From NCBI GenBank assembly GCA_949519155.1, contig CATIQU010000020.1:1-48604 (forward strand): a stretch of DNA of 48,604 nucleotides, given 5' to 3'. Position 1 is the first letter of the stretch. Each line of letters starts with the position of its first letter. This document shows positions 32,536 to 39,028 of this stretch, piece after piece. Source of the DNA: Polaribacter sp. SA4-10. Its GTDB lineage: Bacteria; Bacteroidota; Bacteroidia; Flavobacteriales; Flavobacteriaceae. The position numbers and the translations under genes were made by a program. Below the pieces are notes generated by a model. The model saw only the letters and a list, made by a program, of their open reading frames with translations. It had not been told where the DNA came from and made no database searches.

Positions 32536-35079
32536 ATGAAAAATTTTAAAAACTTATTATTTGTAGCAATGATATTCGTATCAGCTTCAGTATTAGGACA
32601 AACTAAAATTTCAGGAACGGTTGTAGACGAAAGCAATCAATCATTGCCTGGAGCAAGCATCCTTGAAAAAGGAACAATGAATGGAACGGAAACTGATTTT
32701 GACGGAAAATTCTCGTTAAAAGCAGGATCTAAAACAGGTGTTTTGGTAATTTCTTTTATCGGTTACAAAACGAAAGAAGTAGCTTTTACTTCTGAAAACG
32801 CAAACATTGGAAATATCCAATTAGAAGAAGGTGGAAGCACTTTAGATGAAATCATCATTACTTCTACATCTTTTGCAATTGACAGAAAAACGCCAGTAGC
32901 GGTTTCTACAATTAAAGCAGCGGATATTGAAAGAAAATTAGGAACTCAGGAATTTCCAGAGGTTTTAAAGTCTACACCTGGTGTGTATGCTACGAAATCT
33001 GGTGGTGGTTTTGGAGATGGTAGAATTAACTTACGTGGATTCAATTCTGAAAACGTTGCCGTAATGATTAACGGTGTTCCCGTAAATGATATGGAAAACG
33101 GTAAAGTATACTGGTCTAACTGGGCTGGATTGTCGGATGTGACTTCAGCAATGCAAGTACAGAGAGGTTTAGGTGCTGCAAAGGTAGCGGTTCCTTCTAT
33201 TGGAGGTACTATTAATATCTTATCGAAAACGTCTGACGTTAATAAAGGTGGAAACGTTGTTGCTTCAACTGGAAACAATGGATACCAAAAAGTTGGTTTC
33301 ACATTATCTACTGGATTAATGGACAACGGAATTGCTGCAACTGTATCATTCGCTAAAATATCTGGTGAAGGTTATGTTGAAGGAACACAATTTGAAGGAT
33401 CTAACTATTTCGTTAACTTCTCTAAAGAAATCAATGAAAATCACAAGATTTCTTTTACAACTTTTGGAGCGCCACAAAGACATGGTCAAAGACAAAACAT
33501 GAGTACCGTTTCTACGTATAGAAATGCAGAAGCTGGAAATCAATTTAACCCAGATTGGGGTTACAAAGATGGTCAAGTAACACATATTGAAGATAACTTT
33601 TACCACAAATCTCAAACTTCATTAAACCATTATTGGACAATTAACGACAACACATCTTTATCTACTGCTGCATACGTATCATACGGTAGTGGTGGTGGTG
33701 GTGGAACTGCTGGAACTAACAGAGATTTATTTGGTGTTAGACTTGGTGGTGCAGACCAACCTGTAGATTTAGACAACATTGTTGAAATCAACAGAGCAAA
33801 CGGAGCTTTAGGTTCTGAAGCAATCTTAAGAGCTTCAAGAAATGATCATGAATGGTATGGATTATTATCTACATTCAAAACAGACTTAACGGATGAACTT
33901 ACTTTTATCGGTGGATTGGACGTAAGAACATACACAGGAAAGCACTTTAGAGAAGTAACAGATTTATTAGGAGGCCAATATTACTTTGACAACGAAAACG
34001 TGAACAACCCTAATGCGGCTTTAGTCGTTGGAGACAAAATGGGCTATAATAACGACGGTCAAGTAGGATGGTTAGGTTTCTTCGGTCAATTAGAATATGG
34101 AACAGAAAACTTTGATGCATTTGTATCTTCTTCTCTTCAAAAAACTTCTTACCAAAGAATTGAATACTTCTTATATGACTTAAGTACAGAAGCTGGAAAA
34201 GACTTAGCAACTTCTGAGAAAATCAAATTGGATGGATATAGTATTAAAGGGGGTGCAAACTACCGTTTAGATGATGTTCAAAATGTTTTTGCAAACATTG
34301 GTTATTTCGAAAGACCAGCTGCATTCAATGCTGTTTTTAACGGATACAACAACACGAAGATTAACAGAGATGCTGAAAATGAAAAAGTTTTCAGTATGGA
34401 ATTAGGATACGGTCTTAGAGCTGAGAAATTCGCAGCAAATGTAAATGTATATAGAACACAGTGGAATGACAGAACTTTTACAAGAAGCGTAAGAGCTACT
34501 GAACCTGGAGCTGAAGACTATACGGCAAACCTTTTAGGCGTAAACGCATTACACCAAGGTATTGAGTTTGATTTTACCTATAAGCCTTCTAACGACCTTA
34601 ACTTTACAGGGATGCTATCTTTAGGAGACTGGAAATGGGACAACAATTTAGAAGATGTGCCAGTATTTAATGAAAACCAAGAAGAAATAACTACACTTTC
34701 TTTACCAATTAAAGGATTGAAAGTTTCAAACGCTGCACAAACAACTGCTGCATTAGGTATGCTATACAAGTTCTGGGACAGAACAAGTATTACCGTAGAT
34801 TACAACTACTTTGCAAACTTATATGCTCGTATCGATGTTTTAAACTATGCAAACGCAACAGAAGCACCAACCGATTCTTATAAAGTACCTAGTTACGGTA
34901 CTGTAGATGCGAGTTTACGTCACAGTTTTAACTTTGGAAACTTTGACACTACGCTTACTGCACGTGTAAACAACTTATTGGATACCGAATACATCGCAGA
35001 TGCTATTGACGCTTCAGATCCATTAGTATACTTTGGTTTTGGTAGAACATTCAGTTTAAGTGCAAAAATTAAATTTTAA
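32536..35079 (+). CDS. TonB-dependent receptor (paralogue 2)
   Basis: An 847-residue outer-membrane receptor with the same plan as paralogue 1: signal peptide MKNFKNLLFVAMIFVSASVLGQ, CarboxypepD_reg-like domain (about 23-105), plug (about 115-235, with LRGFNSENVAVMINGVPVND and MQVQRGLGAAKVAVPSIGGTINIL), and a barrel ending in RTFSLSAKIKF. The two genes share a 20-nt identical stretch near the start (AAAAACTTATTATTTGTAGC). A lipoprotein gene follows 11 bp downstream, so receptor and lipoprotein probably work together at the cell surface. The upstream Pho-box-like repeat suggests phosphate-starvation control. The substrate is unknown. Confidence 0.93.
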   Translation: MKNFKNLLFVAMIFVSASVLGQTKISGTVVDESNQSLPGASILEKGTMNGTETDFDGKFSLKAGSKTGVLVISFIGYKTKEVAFTSENANIGNIQLEEGGSTLDEIIITSTSFAIDRKTPVAVSTIKAADIERKLGTQEFPEVLKSTPGVYATKSGGGFGDGRINLRGFNSENVAVMINGVPVNDMENGKVYWSNWAGLSDVTSAMQVQRGLGAAKVAVPSIGGTINILSKTSDVNKGGNVVASTGNNGYQKVGFTLSTGLMDNGIAATVSFAKISGEGYVEGTQFEGSNYFVNFSKEINENHKISFTTFGAPQRHGQRQNMSTVSTYRNAEAGNQFNPDWGYKDGQVTHIEDNFYHKSQTSLNHYWTINDNTSLSTAAYVSYGSGGGGGTAGTNRDLFGVRLGGADQPVDLDNIVEINRANGALGSEAILRASRNDHEWYGLLSTFKTDLTDELTFIGGLDVRTYTGKHFREVTDLLGGQYYFDNENVNNPNAALVVGDKMGYNNDGQVGWLGFFGQLEYGTENFDAFVSSSLQKTSYQRIEYFLYDLSTEAGKDLATSEKIKLDGYSIKGGANYRLDDVQNVFANIGYFERPAAFNAVFNGYNNTKINRDAENEKVFSMELGYGLRAEKFAANVNVYRTQWNDRTFTRSVRATEPGAEDYTANLLGVNALHQGIEFDFTYKPSNDLNFTGMLSLGDWKWDNNLEDVPVFNENQEEITTLSLPIKGLKVSNAAQTTAALGMLYKFWDRTSITVDYNYFANLYARIDVLNYANATEAPTDSYKVPSYGTVDASLRHSFNFGNFDTTLTARVNNLLDTEYIADAIDASDPLVYFGFGRTFSLSAKIKF

Positions 35080-35090
35080 AAACAACAAAC

Positions 35091-36689
35091 ATGAAAAAAA
35101 TATTTTATTCATTCGCAATCCTTTCTTTGGTGTTTACTTCTTGTAATCCTATGGAAGACATTTATGAAGAAGTAGATGCACAGGAAACGATCATTTCTGG
35201 TGAAGCAATAATCACGTTGACAGAAGACAACTACCTTGAAGATTTAGGATTAGACAATAGTTATTTCGATACCAATGACGATGCTAAATCAATGCTTCCT
35301 GAATTTTTATCAGATCTTTACCCAGCATGGGGTTTAAATTCGTCTGTTTTAGTAAACTACGAGTTGGAAAATGGAACTGATTTAGCGATCGTAGAAAACT
35401 ACACAAACGCTTCTATTTATTCTTTAAATAATACAGAATATCCTGGATCTGTAGATAATGCAGTAGGTTTTTACGAAACTGAAAACCCTGCAAACTTTAT
35501 TCCAGCAATCTTATCGAACAACGTAACCAATCCTGAAGAAGGACAAGTTACTTTGGTAAAGTACAAGCAATATGTTGGCGAAACCATTAATGGAATGACC
35601 CAGTTTTATACAGCAGATTTTAAATCAGCAGGTACATTATTAGATTATGACGCTGTCAATGTTACCGGTGCACAAGCATGGGAAGAAACACAATCTTATG
35701 GAGCTAAAATGTCTGGTTATTCAGGAGGTAGCAATGAAAATGAAGATTGGTTAATCTCTCCATCAATAGATTTATCAAGTTTTTCTAATGCATTAATACA
35801 GGTAAATCAGGTTTTAAACTACGGAAGTTACGATTCAGTAAGTATATTGGTTTCTACAGATTATACTGGAGACGCAGCTGCAGCAAACTGGGATGTTCTT
35901 AATTTAACAAATGTTCCTGGTGGAAATAGCTGGAGCCCTGTATTATCTGATGAATTAAGTTTATCAGCATATGACGGACAATCAATAAACTTAGCTTTTA
36001 GATATACATCTACAAATTCAGCTTCTGCAACTTGGGAGATTTTTGATGCGAATATAAAAGCACCAGGTGTTGAAGGAGAAACAAAAAATGAAGAAGTTTA
36101 CTATATTTATTCAGGTAGTGAATGGGTAGTAGCAGAAGGTGCATATTACTTAACCTCTGCAGATTATGATTCAATGGGTGAAGAGTCTGGACAACCAGGA
36201 AGATATAATAACTTTTCTTCTTCTGTTGCACCAAACAACTACATTCCAGCATTTTTACAGCTTACCTTCCCTTATGCTCAAGAAGAAGATACAATTTTAG
36301 TTTTCTTTAAATATTATAGCGGTAGTACTGGTGTAAGAGGAAATGAATTTACGTTTACTGATGGTTCATGGGTAGCACATCAATCTAAACTGAAGTTTGG
36401 ACATGATGGTAACAACTGGGTTCCAGATAACACGATTAAATACACATTAACTGCTGCTGATTATGAGTTAGTTGGTAATGGTAATTATGGTAACTTTGAT
36501 GTAAGAGCAGGAAAGGACGAAGAGTCTGTTGAAGCACGTTTGGCAAAAATCAATACGATCTTGTTAAACAACAACCCTGGTGATGCAGATGGTCAAAAAT
36601 ACTTAGTTTCTTATAATATTTATAATGGAGCTGCAGGTGTATGGACAATGGCTGTTGTTAGGGAAGGTTCAGCATATATATTACAATAG
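35091..36689 (+). CDS. Surface lipoprotein with choice-of-anchor-J-like domain
   Basis: A 532-residue lipoprotein: signal MKKIFYSFAILSLVFTSC with lipidated Cys18, followed by acidic residues (NPMEDIYEEVDAQE) typical of a surface-export signal in Bacteroidota. The middle (about residues 190-330) resembles a DUF5017/choice-of-anchor-J jelly-roll: EDWLISPSIDLSSFSNALIQ, VSILVSTDYTGD, and INLAFRYTSTNSASATWEIFDANI. The N- and C-terminal parts (about 40-185 and 335-530) look related to each other (repeated YYLTSADYDSMG / YTLTAADYELVG, FIPAIL / YIPAFL segments). It is coupled to TonB receptor paralogue 2 and ends before the terminator at 36715. It probably binds ligand for the receptor; it is not a SusD protein. 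Confidence 0.82.
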   Translation: MKKIFYSFAILSLVFTSCNPMEDIYEEVDAQETIISGEAIITLTEDNYLEDLGLDNSYFDTNDDAKSMLPEFLSDLYPAWGLNSSVLVNYELENGTDLAIVENYTNASIYSLNNTEYPGSVDNAVGFYETENPANFIPAILSNNVTNPEEGQVTLVKYKQYVGETINGMTQFYTADFKSAGTLLDYDAVNVTGAQAWEETQSYGAKMSGYSGGSNENEDWLISPSIDLSSFSNALIQVNQVLNYGSYDSVSILVSTDYTGDAAAANWDVLNLTNVPGGNSWSPVLSDELSLSAYDGQSINLAFRYTSTNSASATWEIFDANIKAPGVEGETKNEEVYYIYSGSEWVVAEGAYYLTSADYDSMGEESGQPGRYNNFSSSVAPNNYIPAFLQLTFPYAQEEDTILVFFKYYSGSTGVRGNEFTFTDGSWVAHQSKLKFGHDGNNWVPDNTIKYTLTAADYELVGNGNYGNFDVRAGKDEESVEARLAKINTILLNNNPGDADGQKYLVSYNIYNGAAGVWTMAVVREGSAYILQ

Positions 36690-36714
36690 TAAAATACCAA
36701 TTTTTACTGTTTTT

Positions 36715-36743
36715 AAAACCACCTCATATGAGGTGGTTTTTTT
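36715..36743 (+). terminator. Terminator after the receptor/lipoprotein operon
   Basis: AAAACCACCTCAT and ATGAGGTGGTTTT form a perfect palindromic hairpin with a T-run. The stem core AAAACCACCTCA/TGAGGTGGTTTT is the same as at 32085-32109. Confidence 0.92.
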
Positions 36744-36793
36744 ATATAATAAATAGTTAACTTTACCACCTTAATAAAACGACGAATTACATT

Positions 36794-37216
36794 ATGAAAG
36801 ACATACATTCTTATTGGGCCTATTTGGTTTTGGCTTTTTTAGCTTTTGCTGTGGTGAATGCCATTATTGGATTCACACAAAATAAAGAATTTAAAGACAA
36901 AGATCTTAGAATCGGGCTATTTACCTTGATCGTTTCGTACATTCAATTGTTAATTGGCTTCGCTTGGTATTTTATGTCCCCTTGGTATAAGGCGCTAAAA
37001 ACAGACCCTAGTGCAGTTATGGGAGATAAAGCTACCCGATTATTGGCAGTAGAACACCCAAGCATGATGATTATAGCCATTGTATTGATTACAATAGGTT
37101 GGTCTAAACATAAAAAGAAAACAACTGATGCTGCACGATTTAAGACCTTTGCGATCTTCTATGGTTTGGCACTTTTAATCATTCTTTCAAGAATTCCTTG
37201 GAGTAACTGGATCTAA
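36794..37216 (+). CDS. Small four-helix membrane protein
   Basis: A 140-residue protein with four hydrophobic helices (SYWAYLVLAFLAFAVVNAIIGF; LFTLIVSYIQLLIGFAWYFM; HPSMMIIAIVLITIGW; FKTFAIFYGLALLIILSRIPW). Histidines lie near the membrane boundary at HSYWAY and EHPSMM. Relatives in Flavobacteriaceae are often labelled cytochrome B, but no bis-histidine heme motif of a defined family is proven here. The next gene starts 3 bp after its stop, and the desaturase 2 bp after that, so it belongs to a lipid-modification operon. A role in electron supply or lipid handling is speculation. Confidence 0.8.
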   Translation: MKDIHSYWAYLVLAFLAFAVVNAIIGFTQNKEFKDKDLRIGLFTLIVSYIQLLIGFAWYFMSPWYKALKTDPSAVMGDKATRLLAVEHPSMMIIAIVLITIGWSKHKKKTTDAARFKTFAIFYGLALLIILSRIPWSNWI

Positions 37217-37219
37217 ACG

Positions 37220-37948
37220 ATGAAATTTATAAGCTACCTTTTATCACCCATTTTCATAGTGGTTTTCTTTCTACTATTGGTTATTTTTCACCCAGTGCAG
37301 TGGTTGGGCTTTAATCTTTTTGGTCTCAATGGCCATAAAGTAGTCGTAGACACACTGAATTGGTTTTTAGTAAAATCGTTGCTCATTTTGGGAGTTCCAG
37401 TTTACTTTGAAAACAAGCACAAGCTCTCAAAAGAAAACAACTATATTTTTGTCGCCAATCATCAAAGTTTGTATGACATTCCACCATTAATCTTATATTT
37501 AAGAAAGTATTCTCCAAAATTTGTTGCCAAAATAGAACTGGGAAAGGGAATTCCAAGCATCTCATACAACCTTAAGAACGGTGGCGCTGCACTAATCGAC
37601 CGAAAAGACCCAAGGCAAGCCTTAACAGCTTTGGCAGAATTTTCTAAAAGAATTCATAATAACAAGTGGTCTGCGGTGATCTTTCCGGAAGGAACACGAA
37701 GTACAACAGGCAAACCCAAGAAATTTGCTACAAATGGCATTAAAATGATCGCGAAGTACAATAAAGAAGCGTACATTGTTCCGATAACGATCAACAATTC
37801 TTGGAAGGTATATAAATACGGAAAATTTCCACTTGGCCTTGGAAGTCCAATTACCATAAAAACACATGAACCTATAGAAATAGCTTCTTTAACGTTTGAA
37901 GAATTAATGACAAAAGTTAAAACAATAATTACATCACATATAAAATAA
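37220..37948 (+). CDS. plsC: 1-Acyl-sn-glycerol-3-phosphate acyltransferase
   Basis: PlsC-type enzyme that acylates lysophosphatidate to phosphatidate on the inner membrane. There is an N-terminal membrane helix pair (about 1-35 and 46-62), motif I NHQSLYD (HX4D, His81/Asp86), and motif III FPEGTRS (155-161). The intermediate GGAALIDRKD is motif II. 242 residues is usual. It sits between a small membrane protein and an acyl-ACP desaturase, 3 bp and 2 bp apart, which supports co-translation. The related lyso-ornithine-lipid acyltransferase OlsA cannot be excluded. Confidence 0.92.
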   Translation: MKFISYLLSPIFIVVFFLLLVIFHPVQWLGFNLFGLNGHKVVVDTLNWFLVKSLLILGVPVYFENKHKLSKENNYIFVANHQSLYDIPPLILYLRKYSPKFVAKIELGKGIPSISYNLKNGGAALIDRKDPRQALTALAEFSKRIHNNKWSAVIFPEGTRSTTGKPKKFATNGIKMIAKYNKEAYIVPITINNSWKVYKYGKFPLGLGSPITIKTHEPIEIASLTFEELMTKVKTIITSHIK

Positions 37949-37950
37949 GT

Positions 37951-38931
37951 ATGTCTATACAAAACATTCGAAAAGAAGTAATGAAGACTCTGGAAAAGAA
38001 TATCGACACCTTTGTTGATAAATTTTTAATTCCAGCAGAAAAAATTTGGCAACCCACCGATTTTTTACCCAACTCACAAAAGGATACTTTTATTGATGAA
38101 ATAAAAGAAATTCAAGAATTATCTAAAGACTTAAGTGATGATTTTTGGGTGGTTCTAGTTGGTGACACCATCACCGAAGAAGCACTTCCAACCTATGAGT
38201 CTTGGTTGTTAGACATCGATGGTATTTCACAACAACCCGATAACGGTTGGGCAAAGTGGATTCGTTCCTGGACTGCAGAAGAAAATAGACATGGAGATAC
38301 TTTAAACAAATACTTGTACTTGTCTGGAAGGGTAAACATGCGTGAAGTAGAAATTACGACACAGCATTTAATTTCAGATGGTTTTGATATTGGAACAGCC
38401 TCCGATCCTTATAAAAACTTTGTGTATACGAGTTTTCAAGAATTGGCAACCTATGTTTCACATAACAATGTCGCAAAAATTGCACGTAAAAAAGGACACA
38501 AAGCCTTGGCTAAAATGTCTAAAATTATCGCAGGAGATGAAATGCGTCATCATGTTGCATATACCGAATTTGTAAGACAAATTTTTGCCATTGACCCCAG
38601 TGAAATGATGTTGGCATTTCAACACATGATGAAACACAAAATTGTGATGCCCGCATTGCATTTAAGAGAATCATTTTCCGAAAAAGGAAGTCTATTTAAT
38701 GATTTCTCTACCGTAGCCCAAAGAGCAGGTGTATATACCGGTTTCGATTATATTGATATCTTAAGAAAACTAAACGCCGCTTGGGAAATTGATAAAATTA
38801 CAGGCTTAACTGCAGAAGCAGAAAAAGCAAGAGACTACTTATTGAAGCTCCCGGACAGAATGTATCGAATTACAGAACGTATTGTAATTCCAAAAACAAA
38901 GTTTCAATTCAAATGGTTGAATCCAATATAA
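37951..38931 (+). CDS. Acyl-ACP desaturase (ferritin-like diiron)
   Basis: A 326-residue soluble stearoyl-ACP-desaturase-family enzyme that inserts a cis double bond into ACP-bound fatty acids using O2 and reduced ferredoxin. The two diiron ligand motifs are visible: EENRHG (Glu110-Glu111-Asn-Arg-His114) and DEMRHH (Asp196-Glu197-Met-Arg-His200), with further helix glutamates such as EEALPTYE (about 76-83) and FQEL (about 162-165). It ends the tight operon with PlsC and the four-helix protein. The ferredoxin at 21491-21823 is a candidate donor, though unlinked. Confidence 0.92.
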   Translation: MSIQNIRKEVMKTLEKNIDTFVDKFLIPAEKIWQPTDFLPNSQKDTFIDEIKEIQELSKDLSDDFWVVLVGDTITEEALPTYESWLLDIDGISQQPDNGWAKWIRSWTAEENRHGDTLNKYLYLSGRVNMREVEITTQHLISDGFDIGTASDPYKNFVYTSFQELATYVSHNNVAKIARKKGHKALAKMSKIIAGDEMRHHVAYTEFVRQIFAIDPSEMMLAFQHMMKHKIVMPALHLRESFSEKGSLFNDFSTVAQRAGVYTGFDYIDILRKLNAAWEIDKITGLTAEAEKARDYLLKLPDRMYRITERIVIPKTKFQFKWLNPI

Positions 38932-38939
38932 AGAACACC

Positions 38940-38973
38940 AAATCTCCTTGTAAAATTACAAGGAGATTTTTTT
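38940..38973 (+). terminator. Terminator after the lipid operon
   Basis: AAATCTCCTTGTAA and TTACAAGGAGATTT form a perfect 14-bp stem with a two-base centre, followed by a T-run. Confidence 0.92.
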
Positions 38974-39028
38974 ATTAAATCACTTTTAAATAGATTTATA
39001 TTGTACCTTGTTTTTCAAATTAATATCA

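Noticed and set aside
29463..36689. SusCD polysaccharide utilisation locus
   Set aside because: The receptors are shorter than SusC, the lipoprotein is not SusD-like, and no carbohydrate-active enzyme lies nearby.
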